From contig NC_088324.1 of the NCBI RefSeq assembly GCF_910592395.1, positions 10,194,953 through 10,258,952 on the forward strand: 64,000 nucleotides of DNA, read 5' to 3'. Source of the DNA: Lineus longissimus (Eukaryota > Nemertea > Pilidiophora > Heteronemertea > Lineidae). Positions 46,701 through 59,959 of the stretch are shown here, one piece after another; position 1 is the first letter of the stretch; each line of letters opens with the position of its first letter. The position numbers were made by a program, and so were the translations under genes. The notes beneath the pieces were generated by a model. The model searched no databases. It was not told the origin of the DNA and saw only the letters and a program-made list of their open reading frames with translations.

Positions 46701-47817
46701 AGACATTCACTGCCAAATCAAAGACATACTTATTGACAACTTTTTACTGTGGATCTCACTCAGTTGATGTTAGGACTTCAGGAGTTGCTTCGAAGACACT
46801 TACCCACCAAGCAAAGCCACTTTGAGATTCTTTCGGAAAACAGAATTAAGGATCCATCCCTGGAGACCACCGGGCATGGTGTGGTCATTCCAAACCCTGA
46901 GATCGCTTAAAATCTGAGATGCATGGCGATGATCACTAAAAGACAATTATAAGAATAGGCAGGAATGAAGATGGTGCAAGTCACTCATGAATTCACTCAT
47001 GAGTTCACCTATAGATACCATTCCATTACCGGTACTTAAGATAATTTCGATCTATGAGACATCTAAGTTGGTCCAAAAACAGGACTTAAAGACTATTGTA
47101 AGTGAGAGGTTTTGACTTCCCTTGTTCTAGCAATTGTGCCTGAGAAAAAAAAGTAGACAATTCTACATGTTAGGTTGTTCACTTACTCTACAAATTTATT
47201 GACAGTCCAGGAAGCAACCACGGACTGATGGACAGGCTGTTCCACAAACAATACCCTCATCACATAATGCCTGGCTAGGAGTGGAAGTTGTCTGAAAAGG
47301 AGGTTATTGCCTTATATAAATATTATCATGTTATTACACGAAATGATTTTGTTATGGCTTATGGCCGCCGTCAAGGACAAGGTTGCTGTCTCCACAGTCC
47401 AGTCAAGTCGTGATTGAGGTATTCAGCGATAGCAGCAGAATGACACTTTGTCATTTCAAGCCAGTGATGTTTTTCTTCATGACCCTATTGAGCAAATGAC
47501 ACCTGGATTTATTTCTTTAAAAGCAGTGGATAACTAAATCAGAGGTATGTCAAAAACAGCTGTCAAATGCCAGTTCCCCATTCTGCCAACATGCGGCGCG
47601 GTAGTCGTCTACGAAATTTGACAAAATGTTGGTCGTTTGCAACTAAGTTGTGGGAAATATAGGCAGTTCTCTATCGTCCCAATTACCTGAAAACGGCAAG
47701 ACATGTTGCCGGATGTGAATACAGTCTTTCTAGCACTGTAGAATGCAGTGTTTTTAAGTAGCCATGCAGATCTTTGCAGTCGACTTTTCGTGGCAATAAA
47801 TTTAGAATGCCGGACAT
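43740..47817 (-). CDS. GTF2H4: General transcription factor IIH subunit 4 (TFIIH p52)
   Basis: Ten exons join in phase to 461 residues (the human protein has 462): 47687-47817, 47187-47291, 46804-46935, 46424-46612, 46091-46202, 45756-45908, 45378-45513, 44799-44929, 44250-44438 and 43740-43847. Family signatures: [137 protein letters not shown] and the C-terminal [19 protein letters not shown]. p52 anchors and stimulates the XPB translocase in the TFIIH core, so it acts in transcription initiation and nucleotide-excision repair. The gene is complete and intact, divergent from ZGPAT. Confidence 0.98.
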
Positions 47818-48570
47818 TTTCGTTTTCGCGACTCTGTGATCGAAGAGTTTAATTATTCCTTCATCCGCCAGGTGCCAAAATCGAAAATGATATTTCGGAT
47901 AATTTTAGACAATTTATACAAAAACGGGATCGAATATTAACTACTTCCTGGTATCATTCGTATGTATATATTTTCAAGACCATATAATGTATTTTTGGTG
48001 TTTGGAACTGTCGAAGAAGTCATGAAAATTAACTTAATGTGCTGGTAAAAACGTCATTGGAAAATTATATGGAGCGCCATTTGTGAAAAAGTCACCTGTT
48101 TCTTGATGGTGCCCCAGTGAAACCCTGTCTAGGGGGAATTGCCTGCTTATTTGGCTCAACCACTCATCGTGTAAGAGGGCTTACTTGGAGACAAGAAAGG
48201 GCAAGAGGACGTCGTCTGTCTAATGCCTTTCGTTGTTGCCTCTTTTTTCCCCGAAACAACAATATCAGGTCTGTCACAACCACTTGACGATCGCGATGAG
48301 GTTGTTGAGTGGCTAAATTGGCCAAAGGTTTTTGCCGTTCTTGACAGTCATAGGAATAAAGTGGAACAACACCAACCACGAAACCATGGAAGAAACAAGA
48401 GTCTGCTGTCTGGCACTCTATAATCTATTCAATTCAGTGATGACCTGCCAAGTCATACTCTGCCAATTTTGTCTACTGGTAAATATCCTCTTGATTTTAT
48501 CGACCAATGCTTGCCAGAGGCACAAAATTGTAGATTTTCTTATTTGTATCCAGCAGAAAAACCTTGAAAC
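47818..48570. promoter_or_regulatory. Divergent promoter region of GTF2H4 and ZGPAT
   Basis: The two start codons are 753 bp apart on opposite strands. ATATGGAGCGCCATTTGTGA at 48067-48086 matches the TDRD9-side element at 6972-6991 at 19 of 20 bases. No TATA box is obvious for either gene. Confidence 0.5.
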
Positions 48571-49535
48571 ATGGCGGATGAGGAGGAAACCTCGTTAGAG
48601 TTGTACAAGACACAACTGGAACAAGTTGAAGCAGCCCTCCAGACATCGGGTTGTACAGACTGTAATCTTCTACAGCTGAAGTCTGATCTCATTGAGCTAG
48701 TCAAACTTACTGAAGGTACACAAGCTATACTGTATGGTCGAGACTCATCTTTTGATAATGCACTTTCAAACACAAACTTAAAACTTGAGATGCTTTTGAC
48801 ACTCTCACATCCCTGCCGCTGTTTGTCACAACCTAAGACTTCGTCTAAGTTACACAACTTGGCAATTATTTTAGAGGCAAAATAGTTATGTGGCAATGGC
48901 CTCGTATTTAGAAAACAGGGCATTTTATATTATTTTCATCAAAATGAAATTGTTTGAATGAAGTGTATCATTATTTTGCATTGTAGAAAGCGTTTTGAAA
49001 GCCAGAAAGGAGCAGTTGTTAGCTGCCATAGAGACTGAGCATCCAGCCTCAGCATCTTCAAGCTTTGAACCAGACTTTGATGCTGAAATGGCTGCATTTA
49101 AGGTGAGATATTAAGAATTGTGTCATTTCGTTTTGATTAGATTTCTTTCTTAGAAATTCTGCCCTATTACATGTAAGTGCTGTCCAAACTCCTGAGCAGT
49201 TTCTCGAATTCTGTCTTGAAATCCAGTTAGCTACCGTACATTCACATTGCTTTAGTGGTCCCTGAAATACCTAGACATACGGGTAGTTGAAATTACTTGG
49301 GAGTGTCATATAATCATCAAAAAAATTATTATTTTCTCAAAAAACATTTTTTCTCCATTTTCCCTTTTTCTTTCTTTTTCCCAATATGTTACATCGGCTT
49401 CCTCTACCCAGAGTGGGTAACTTAAAAATAGGTTTTTCTGATGCAGGCTGAACTTGGTGAGGACCTTTCCCAAGACAACTTTCAAACAGATGGAAACGCT
49501 ACAACAAAATATAGCAATATTGCTGACAATGATGG

Positions 49536-49569
<34 letters not shown>

Positions 49570-52500
49570 GATGATGATGACGGAGAAAGTTCAAATAATG
49601 CTACCCTGAAAGAAATACAGCAAAAACTACAAGGCTTGGAGGGAACGAAATGTCGTGTTCCCTTCACCCAGGACTGGGGTTCCTTGGAGTACCACAATGC
49701 TCTGGTTCTGTCTGCTGAGCCGATAGATATGGAAACTGGAGAACTGAAGGTAATGCCTTATTTGTGATTATAAGTTAACCAGATGTTGACAGCATGGTAG
49801 TTCTCCCCCGTAATTCTGAATTTTTGGCGAATGAAAAAGAGAGCACATCCGGACTCTTTTCAGCTCATTGAGGCAAAATAATTATCCCTACTTGTTCTGT
49901 GATTTCAGGTGAGGGTTGTCTTCTGCAACCCCACACATCGATCGATGCTGCCATGTCCGTATTTCCTTGATGGAAATTGCAAGTTTCCACAAGAAGAATG
50001 CAGGTATGATTTAAAAACCTATCTGGTATATCTTTGTATTTCAGCTCAACACTCAGAATGCAATTTGAAGTAAGATCACCAGATATAGCAGATATGTTGA
50101 AATATATTATGATGTTTTGTAAAAAATAACCCCCCCCCTCAATTTCTGTTTACCCTCCAGGTATTCTCATGGTCATGTTGTGAGTGTGTCGGATATTCAG
50201 ACATTTGACGACCCAGATCACAGGTATGTAGGAAATCTTTAGTGCCATTTGATATGCAAATTCAAGAAAGGTAGTCCGAGCCACTTTTACTACTGCAAAT
50301 GCATTTTAATACGGGCATAAGCTGACTTGAGAAAAGTCTATGTAAAGTGCCCTTCAATTCAAATTAAGCACATGCGATTGGACCCGAGTACAGATATGAA
50401 TATAAATGTGCTTGTGAAAAGTGATAATGGATGAAATTGCCAGATGTACAGATCAGCTTTGTGGTAATTCCTGTATTGTTCAGTACACTGTCCATGCAAT
50501 ACATGCATGCCTAACATCTTTCTCGTTTTGTCAAACTTGTCAAAGTTAAGCGTGTACAGTTTTGGGGATTTCTTTCAGCAATCTCAGTGTTGATCAGGCA
50601 TGCCTAGCAAAGTACAGGGATGGTATTTGGTACAGAGCAACGATCCAAGAAGTGCATGCTGAAGACCATCAGTGTACTGTCGCGTTTGATTCATACAAGG
50701 AGACAGCTGTGATGGACGTTCATGATATTTTGCCAAAAGGTAAACTACATTCTTGGCATTATACCGGAAGTGCAAATTATTGTTTACTCACTATTTTTTC
50801 TTCCCTTACGAGAAGTCAGTCATGCCACACAACCTGAGGTTATGGGGTATTGAATTACTTAGAGCTGTTCATTTACCTACCGAAATGGCCTCCATAATAT
50901 TCTGATCCTCTGATTGGTTTAAATAGGCTTGATATCAAAGAAGTCTATTTGCCCTTCAAAGGGAGTTAACTGATAACAGTGGCTCTTAGTTGCATGGATT
51001 GAAAGGTAATGCTCTTACTCGTCAAAGACTGTGCTACTTTCTGGCCAATCACGGCAGGTGATGCTGCTAGCATTGGCCCTCTGAAGGTGATGCTGAGAGT
51101 TTTGTGCCCACCATCATCAACACAAGCGTACATTGTGTCTTGTGTCATTTTAGAATGACACACCTCGTAACTTGGTTTAAATGAAAAGATATACATGTAA
51201 CACTCACAAAGATGCCGGGTGGATTGAAGTTTAGGTTCCTCATTGTGATGCAGAAAAATTGCAATTTAGGAAGAAAACCTGTAAATGTATATCTGTGTTC
51301 CTGTTATGTTTGACTTATAAAATGTAACCCTATTCTGTTGTCACCCATACAGACGACATAGAAAGAGGTGGGTCATCGGATGAAGAGGATGATCAGATGA
51401 GCCGGACTCTTGACCTAAGTTCATCTGAGGATGAAGATGCTTTGCCAGTGTTTCTATGGCGACCGCCAAAAACGACAGCTGTGTTAGGTGAATGGGAACA
51501 ACACACTAAGGTAGAGGAAGGTGGTTTTTTTATTACTTGGAACGATTTCACTTGTCGTCCCAACGGTTGGCAATGGATACAACATCATATTCATGTAGAC
51601 AGTCTACTCCATGTCTCATCTCTCAATTCATTGCAAACCAGAAAACAGCATGCAAGCTGGCAGATCACCAATTAATGTCATTTTGGAACTGGCAGTGGTT
51701 TGAATATATATGCCGGCCTTGAAGTGATAAATTCTACACCTGTTGACAGTGGCGGAGTAAGGAGGTGGCACATACCCCCCTTTTTGTCTTTGGGCAGCAA
51801 TTTTTCAGGGCCCCTCTCCTGAAACTGTAATTTTTGCCCTTGGATGCCCAGAAATTTGGCATTGGACTTCCAAATTTTTCTCCTCTCCAGGTGGGGCTGG
51901 GCCACCCCTCCCAAAGTTTCTGGATCAGCCATTGGTTGAGCTGCGCCTGCTAGCTGCCAGGGTCAGAGAGAACCCACACCAATACACATTCAGTTGATTG
52001 GATTGGCCCCAAGAAATTGGCACCTTACAACTTGCGTCTTCAGACCTGATAAATGCTTTCCACTTTCAGGGTATAGCCTCAAAATTGATGGCCAAGATGG
52101 GGTATGTAATGGGACAAGGTCTAGGAAAGGATGGAAAAGGACGGGCAGATCCTGTGCCCATTCAGCTTCTTCCCCCAGGTTAGTAGAATTGTTTTAGACT
52201 TCACTTTGAGCTGCCGTGAAATGTTATATGCTGGGCAATTATATCATGTCTCGATTTCTTGTCTTGTCTAACTCTTGGGGCATCATAGGGGATGCTGTTG
52301 TGGAATGGTGGACATAATCTTTATCTTACAAATACTGCACTGTCTTGGGCCTTGCTCTGATGCTAGGTAAGTGCTGGATCTAACTTTTGTCATCCAAGGT
52401 CACTTGACTGCACGTCCTTATCTATACTTTCACTACTCATATTTGAGAGTGAAAGAGACCGAACACAATCTGTCCGCCCTGAACTCTTCAAACTTTTTGA

Positions 52501-53892
52501 TCATCTTTTTCTATTTTTAGGGAAGTCATTGGATAAAATTATGGAGCTGAAGGAAAAAGCGGGAGATCTCAGCCTGTTTGATGCTTTGAAGAAAGATAAA
52601 ATAGCCAAGAAAAAATTGGAAAAGAAACTGGCAAAAGCTTATGAGAAAGCAGAGACAAATCCAGATGTTTTTGACTTTATCAATAAGAAGTTACGTGGTA
52701 AAAAGGGTAAGTACTGGTGTGGGTTGGAACACTCTGAAAATGTATGACGACTCATGTACATGTAAGCTTTGTGCCTGCTCGACTTAATATGTATTGCTTG
52801 CCTTCAGGTAATGTGCATGATCTGAAGCCCCCACACCAGAAGAAGCTGCAGCCAACACGGCAAATCTCAGAAAAAGACTTGAACAAGAAGAGCGAGAAGG
52901 GATTAAATGTCCAGGTAAGTCAGTGTCCTGGTAATTCAGATCAGAGCGCTTCACTGGGAATTGAAGCACGGTTGCACAGTGGTGGAGCGCGAGCATCCAA
53001 CTTATAATTAGAATGACATGAGTTCAAGACTCCCAATGTTAGAGTATGAGCATCCAACTTGAAAGTGCTCATCACTACAATAGACTGGTAGTTTGGTCCG
53101 CTGGGTTGTTATGTATGCTACAATTGCACAAAATGACTCTCCAGGAATTAATGTGATGCAGAAACATGCATGACGCAATGCATGCAATGCAATGTTCCCT
53201 CGTTGATACAAAAGACACCATAAAAAACGCTGTCGAACTTCAAAAAGGCCATGGAACATCCCAAACCGAAATGGTTTAGAGTCATTGCCTGTTGTGTTAG
53301 GTACCTACTGCATGAGGTGTATCATGGCACACACTAAGACCTACGCCGTTTTGAATTTGTAATTGAATTTGAATACTTTCAATTGCGGAAATACATACTG
53401 AATTTCTATTTAACTGGACCACAAGTATTTACGAACAGTGTAGCCCTTTAAATGTTTTCCTGGGATGGCTACTAATTGCCAGTGAGTTGATTTTGACATT
53501 TCCTTTTCAGCTGTTCAAGACACAGGAAGAAATAAAAAAGGTTGAAGCCGAAATTGGAAGAGTCCGACAAGGCATGGTTAGAAATGCTGGGAGGTATGTA
53601 CAGTTGTTCAGAAAAGTCATGAATTACAAGTCAGACTTGAGTTTTGGCACTAACATAATTACATTCAAGGCGACTAGATTTTTCTGTACTAATTCAATTT
53701 TTTTGTTAAATGACCCAGTAATATCAAGTTTATTTATTACTTTTTGTCTTTTTCAGTTCGAAATTTTCGAATCATGCTACCCAAAAACTGGATTCGCTGG
53801 GAAAGTATTTGAACCAACTGAAGTCATCTGAGAATTCTATTCAACAGCATCAAGCGAAGCGGGACAATCATAAAAAACTGACTGTATTCTAG
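48571..53892 (+). CDS. ZGPAT: ZGPAT, CCCH zinc finger and G-patch transcription repressor
   Basis: Twelve exons join in phase to 553 residues (human 531): 48571-48715, 48987-49102, 49447-49749, 49909-50003, 50161-50223, 50579-50739, 51353-51510, 52070-52178, 52521-52706, 52808-52914, 53511-53593 and 53757-53892. Order: N-terminal coiled coil ([16 protein letters not shown]), an Asp-rich tract, [11 protein letters not shown], one CCCH finger ([23 protein letters not shown]), a Tudor-like segment ([16 protein letters not shown]), an acidic serine stretch, the G-patch ([20 protein letters not shown]) and C-terminal coiled coil ([20 protein letters not shown]). Mammalian ZGPAT (ZIP) recruits the NuRD complex to repress target genes; a splicing-linked role of the G-patch is also possible. 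Confidence 0.97.
49529..49582 (+). repeat. GAT trinucleotide repeat coding poly-Asp in ZGPAT exon 3
   Basis: About 12 GAT codons in a row, then GAA and more GAT/GAC, giving an Asp run in the acidic linker. It is likely length-polymorphic. Confidence 0.9.
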
Positions 53893-55938
53893 GGCTCGAG
53901 CTATTCTGTTTAGCGACTTATTTCGTTATTCCTGCAGAACTATTGTGCTGGCTTACACTTTATAGGGGACATCCATAATGTGGGGTGGCCCAGCGAATCC
54001 ACAAGGAGTGTGTTCAGTACCATTTCCCAAATCTATAAGATGTCAGTTTGTATTTAAACCAGAAAATAACCAATGAGATGAAATGGCTTCTGATTTTTGT
54101 TGTGCTTTCTTTGAAATATTTGATGAAACATTTTGTCAGGATGTGGTTGACAATTGATTGTTGGATCCATTATTAATAGCGCGTTCGATTTCTAGCGCCA
54201 CGTTTCGGTAAGCACCGGATCTCAGGCCTTGAAGTGCATGCCCAGATGAATCAAGCCAGAACGCTCTGGCGCCAGGCCCCATTCAGAAGCAAACAAGGAC
54301 TCGGCTGACAACGAATTTGAGGATTTCTTTCCAAAATTACACGGTAGACAGGGTAGTCAAATAAAGTATTCTTATGTAGATATTGATGTCTTTTTGGTGG
54401 CAAGTTCTGCATGAGAGAAAGGACTTTGGAAGGATTCACTAGTCTTCTAAGATGACTGTGGTCTAAAGTACATGTAGTACTCAAGTTCTACTTAAAGAGT
54501 TGTCGGGTAGATATTGGGTACTACCAGTCTCGTGAGATCATCAAATATATCCTGACCCCACTCCCACTTCAATCTGGACCTCGTTTATCTTGGACCATCA
54601 CACTCGTTCACCAATGCGGTGTCTCACTGCTTAAAGGAATTTGGGTCATATTTTCCCTAAACAGCTTCTCTTCATTGGGTTGCTGCTCCAAGGGTTCTGT
54701 GACTCTATACTGGGCTAGGAAATTCTTCCAGGTCCACTGGTCCCCGAAGTTGCTGTTAGGCTGCTTGAAGGGGGATTGCTGCTCAGGCGTCATGCTGCAG
54801 CATTTTTAACCCCCCCCCTCAATAAGTTCTTCTGAGGATCACAATATACAATGTTGGTTCTAGTTCGCCAATTTAGAGACCATTCGTCTGATCGGTCGAG
54901 TAGGAAAACAACAAAATAATTCACGACAACCACAACAAGTTAATTTTTTCTCAAAATGTGGTATTTTGTCATAAATTAATCACAATTTTCGGGACGATGT
55001 AAGAATTTATTCTCAAAAATCTCAATGTAATTTGTGAGAAAATAACATGAAAACCATTTTGATATCCATATCATGCTCGTCATATCGCAGATATTGTGTA
55101 AATCGTGCTTTTTGTTGTTGTGTTGCTTCGTTGTTTCCTAAGGATGGGGAAGTACATACAGTGACGAACAGCCACAGGAATGTACACAGCATGTCGAGTC
55201 ATACTGTATCGTGTACAATATGCACACAACAAACATTTTTTTGCCCTCGCGTTAGTCCTGAAGTTGTGTCAGCCCCCATCTCGGAGCATCAACCTGTTTT
55301 ACATTTCCTCCATGCCCTCAAATCCATCATTTTTATTTCTGACTTCCTTCTACTTCAATACTTTCACTTTAAAAAAAATTAGTCTTTACATTGATTGATG
55401 CCAGCATTGGCAGCAATGATGGGGGCGATGGATTGGAATTGGATGGAGGTCTTGCAGTGGATTGCATGCAGATTGCGTAGCATATGATTTAACACGTGGT
55501 TCCACTTCCAATGATTAACACTGATGGTACTACTATGATATGCCGTGCCATAGGGCTCAATTAAAAGTAGTTTTGATTAGAAACTACGAGTACTACCCTA
55601 CTGGATATCGATAAAGAAATAGAAAATTATTGAACAATTCAGAGATCATCTGGTCTGACATTTTGGATTGTTCATCTGATTCATCAAATGGTTCTACTGT
55701 GTTGTTCTTGCACATGAAGCGGTGTCGGGTCTAGATAGATTGTGGGTGTGAAAGTGGAATCGTTTGTACCGATGGAGATTTGGGAACAAAGGCTAAAAAT
55801 CTTTGTCTATATGTCAGGGCCAGGGAAAATATCCTGCGAAGGGACTAAAGCCAGGAGGTTTTTTTTTTTGCTCAGTTCACCTCTACATGCCTAATCTTTT
55901 TTTTTCAGAAAATTTAAAAGGCTCTGAGGTAACAGAGG
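53893..55938. other. Region between ZGPAT and the LAP1-like gene
   Basis: The first part is ZGPAT 3' untranslated sequence. A minus-strand ORF at 54608-54793 (61 aa, starting MTPEQQSPFKQPNSNFGDQW) is preceded by an acceptor-like CTGCAG and looks protein-like. It could be a small gene or a last exon, but no partner exon was seen. The 55.0-55.9 kb part holds nothing recognisable. Confidence 0.4.
54608..54793 (-). CDS. Hypothetical 61-residue protein or terminal exon
   Basis: ATG at 54793, stop after SSETPHW. The composition (many Gln, Asn, Pro, plus FGDQWTWKNFLAQYRV) looks more like real protein than the shadow frames nearby. The ATG immediately follows CTGCAGC, so an acceptor is possible. The product is not recognised. 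Confidence 0.3.
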   Translation of the reverse strand: MTPEQQSPFKQPNSNFGDQWTWKNFLAQYRVTEPLEQQPNEEKLFRENMTQIPLSSETPHW

Positions 55939-57802
55939 ATGCCATACCCCTACCAGACTCGTAGTAAAGATCATCCCGAAAGAAGGGAGAAAATGAAACA
56001 TTGTAGTCCGAAACCAGAACGACTATATCCAGACCTTGAGAAATTAAAAGATGACAGTAGTCCAAAACACAGCCCTGCTGGTATGATTATTTCCGCTTCC
56101 CCCTTTCTATTAAGAATTGGAATGGGTGTCAGCACTTGTAAAATATTCTAAAAGAACCATCCAACATATAAATGTTTAGCCCCTTTCTCCGGACTTTTGG
56201 TAACTACTTGCCTTTTTGGGACCTTCAATGTTTATGAGATTAGTTTATATATTAGTGTAACAAGTAAAGTGATCTCACTTTTGATTGAAGAACCCGTTTA
56301 TTTCTTTAGATCAAAGAAATTTTTCTGAAAATGCTCTTGATGGGGTCCTTGATGTTACCGGTATTAAAAAAAATCAATATGACAAATGTCCTAAATTTTG
56401 GCAGTTTTAATCAAGGCTACTCATAATAAGCCAGCATTTTTTCGTGTTCACATGTGTATGTGAACCTGAAGTTGTGTCTGATAATTGCATCAGTACTAAG
56501 GTGTCACAACAGGAGGAATCTTTTTCGCTCGACTATCCAATTTAAGAAATGGTCTTTTGTATGGCAGTAGAACACTTCACTATTCATACTATCATCCCTT
56601 TTGACATTTCAGCTGCAAGACGTGGTAACAGGGGAAAGAAAGACAAGTACCGTGATAGAGCCGGAAACGATTCTTCAGATACTGATAGTGTGAGAGGAAG
56701 TGACTCTGACGATGCTCAAGATGAGGCCGATTTCAGTCCAAAGAGGGTAAATGTCTCGCACGAGTTGAGGGGGTCAAGTAATGTGAGTTTTAACCATGCA
56801 GGCGAAGATCAGAGTTTTCATCATGACATAGGGAGCGAAGCTGAAGAAAACTTGAGTGATTCGAAATTCTCACTGCCTCGTACTCCACAGCACAGTAATG
56901 TCTCATATAATATGTCGTCTGATGTTAACATTTCATCACTAGAAGTCCGAAAAAGACATACTCCTGATCAAAGGCGCAAGAAGAGTCCATTACGTCCCCA
57001 TATTGAAACAGTGTCTGAGTATTCCGATGGTGGGAATCGCATCTGGATCATACCAGATTATTGTATTTATTGCATTTTGGCCCTGTTTGCCCTCGCATTA
57101 CTCTACGGCATGTACTTGAAAGTGAATGATGAGTCGACCCCAGTTGTACAAACTGAACACATGGAGAAATCAGATTTAGACCAATTGGACAAAAAGTTGG
57201 ATGAAATGCGGCAAAAGTTTCCAAATCAGACTGAACGACATTGGAAAATTATCAGGGCGCAGTTGAAGAAGCTATTTCGTCCTGGTCCACAAACGCAACC
57301 TGCTATTATCCTCTTTGCTGCGCTGCCAGGTGCTGTTGAAGCCATGAACTGCATTGCAAAAGAAATCGGTGACATTTTTGCAGAAATTACAAAATCGAAA
57401 AGCCCTGTTGAGGTTCACGGTGGTGAGTTGGCATCCGAGGAGGATAACAAAGCGAAATTAGAACTTGACGAAATTTTGTCGCAACGATTTCAAAGCGGTC
57501 ATCGTGTTGTAATTATGTTTGAATTAGAATCCTTCCATGGGCAGCCGTTGCTTTTGCTGCATAGTTATTGTGATCATGAAAACGCTGCATTTAAAGACGT
57601 TGTGATCATGTTTACGTTGCGTCTCGATACAAATGAGGCAGACACCAATATCAACGATGAATTCATTGAAGATTATTTAGCCACCATTTGGCAGAATAAA
57701 GTTGGCATAGACGAGATGGGTGCGCTCCGCAGCCGGGTTGCGAACAATAAAGCAATTGGCCAGGCAGAATTAGATACTGTGCTAAACAGATATTGTTCAT
57801 AG
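55939..57802 (+). CDS. TOR1AIP1: Torsin-1A-interacting protein (LAP1/LULL1-like torsin activator)
   Basis: Two coding exons (55939-56080 and 56613-57802) join to 443 residues; a 5'-untranslated splice acceptor lies at about 55908. The N-terminal 190 residues are basic and serine/acid-rich, a nucleoplasmic-type tail. One membrane span (YCIYCILALFALALLYGMYL) lies near 191-215. The lumenal domain has FPNQTERHWKII, QPAIILFAALPGAVEAMNCI, KLELDEILSQRFQSGHRVVI, SYCDHENAAFKDVVIMFTLR and ALRSRV. The last corresponds to the region of the LAP1 arginine finger that completes the torsin ATPase site. It would sit in the inner nuclear membrane or ER and switch on torsin. Intact. Confidence 0.9.
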
Positions 57803-59959
57803 GGAGATTACTACTACCAAATATATATAAGCTCGCCTTATATATTTTTGCTACTACTGACAAGTAATGGAATCTCTTCGAAGATAGCTAAAAAAGTACC
57901 CTGTTGTTGGGGTATTTATTTTGCACAAGAATCTAATGCTTTACAAATAGATGTTATAAATATTGCTTTTGTTGCTTGTAAAATCATAAAATTCATTATC
58001 GGTATCAAGAATACTTGATACCGTATCTGGTCGTGGCTACTTGTACTTTACTGCTGTCAACACCGACCTGACCATATGTGTGATGCTCGGTCAAAAGAGG
58101 TCACTGAAATTAAACAAGATTTCTCAATTTTCTTCTTTGAAAATGTTACTGTATAAGTCAAATGAAAGCCCTGACTTGGTTCTGAGGGACTGTAGAAAAA
58201 GAATTTTGAGGCTGAAAGAGACTAGACAGAGTTGGTCAGAGGTCTGGGTCATTTTGTCTTTTTTTCCCCAAATTGACCTAACCAATAAAATATTTGCACT
58301 TGAACAAATGCTCTCTTGGCACTCTTCAAATTGTTTTGATTTTGAGATTCTAGCTTTTCTTGGCCAGGTGCTGGAAAAATGGGAAATTCCCCAGGACATT
58401 TCATTATGCTATTCAGAGTGCAGCAAGTAGGAAGTAAATGTGAATCATTTTGTTGTTTTTTTGTCCTGTTCAGTTATCAGTCAAACAAATGAGGCCTATG
58501 ATTGAAGAACAGTTGTGAGGACTGGAGCAAAAACACAACTTCAAAGGAAAAGTGTAGGCCTGCCTGGCAAAATCGTAAATGCATTGGACTTCGGTAGTTT
58601 TGCCTTGCAGCCCTCGGTGAAGAGATCAAATGATCGATGAGGGGTGCTCATGGTGGTATATGGCTTCATGGTATTCCCCCCCCCCCACACCCATTTATGA
58701 TCGCGAATTTGGGGAAATCAACAAACAAATCACATGGCATCCTTCCTTCCTTGGACTATTGGATCCACCCTTGACAACTAATTTTAGCTGGACAGGAAGT
58801 TACCCTCCCTCCTTATCGCTCCAGGTTAGACTTTTCATCAATCGAAGAAAATCTGCTGCAGTGTTTTTTATCACATTCACAACCAATATTTCAAAGCCAA
58901 TGGGCAAAATGGCTGATTCATTGCCAAGTTGTCAACTGGAGAGATGTCCAAAGGCAACCAAATGAAGTGATGGAGACCAAAATCTGTCTATTCTATTTGT
59001 CACAACCTACTCAATGTATTTGAAGACATTTGTTAGTTTTCATACGTGTTACTAGATGGCAGCACTTCAATTCTCGCACATGCGCGGCATGTACATCTTA
59101 TAATTCTCCATGGTAATCCATCAACAACATGGCTGACTAGTCCAAAAAATATATTTTCAGGAAGACATGGAAGAAATAACGTGGTAAACACGATCGAATG
59201 CTAAAGTTCCTGTGTGAAAATGAAATGGCACTAACTAACCAGACTCGATGCTCATTTAAAACCACTTTGAAAAATGCAGAGAAATTCATTGAGTTGTAAA
59301 AATGAAGAGAATATTCCTAATGAAAATTTAGGCCAGTTACTGAGTTAGTAGGCCCCTATATGCTGTACTTACAGGGGGCCTGTTATATTTATTCTCGATT
59401 CCCAGCCCATTCTGACAGCTGACCTCTGACTTTCACTCCTCAATCATACAATGCATGTTATCACTCATGAGGCTGCATGGCATTCAGTGTTTGTGCATGC
59501 CATAAATAGAACGGATTGCAAAATGTCTCCTGTCCTGAGCCTATCTATCTGGAGGCTGCACACTCTGGTTTTTGCCAGGGGGGATTTGAGACAGTTTGCT
59601 TCTGGCGCCACACCCTAGCTGCATCAGGATAAGACGTTTAATCACCCCAGTGACAATGTTATTTCGCAAGTTGGCTAGGCAGTTCTTACTCCCTAGCTAC
59701 TTCTCTGTGTGCCAGTGTTGTGTTTTTAGCAAAGCTGACTGCAGCATAAGGTTGTTTTAGCAATTCCACATGTGCAGTTTTGCAGGCTAGCTCAGCTTTG
59801 AATTAAATGGGGGCTAAAGTTCTCCTGGTTGCAGTATTTCATCCAATTCCAACTTTTCATGTCCAAATACCATGTGTTTGTTGTTTTTAATTTTAGGTAA
59901 CAAAAAGAAGAACAATGACCTATCAACTGGAAGCTGGTTAAAAATAACCTTGATTGAAA
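57803..59959. other. Region between the LAP1-like gene and TTC16
   Basis: No confident gene. Contains a C-rich run at about 58677-58688, a CTCF-like ACTAGATGGCAGCAC at 59050-59064, and a likely 5'-untranslated splice acceptor (TTTTAATTTTAG, ending 59896) for TTC16. Confidence 0.5.

Noticed and set aside
53150-53190. GCATGC/GCAATGCAATG stretch as a regulatory site
   Set aside because: Looks like a short imperfect microsatellite inside a ZGPAT intron.
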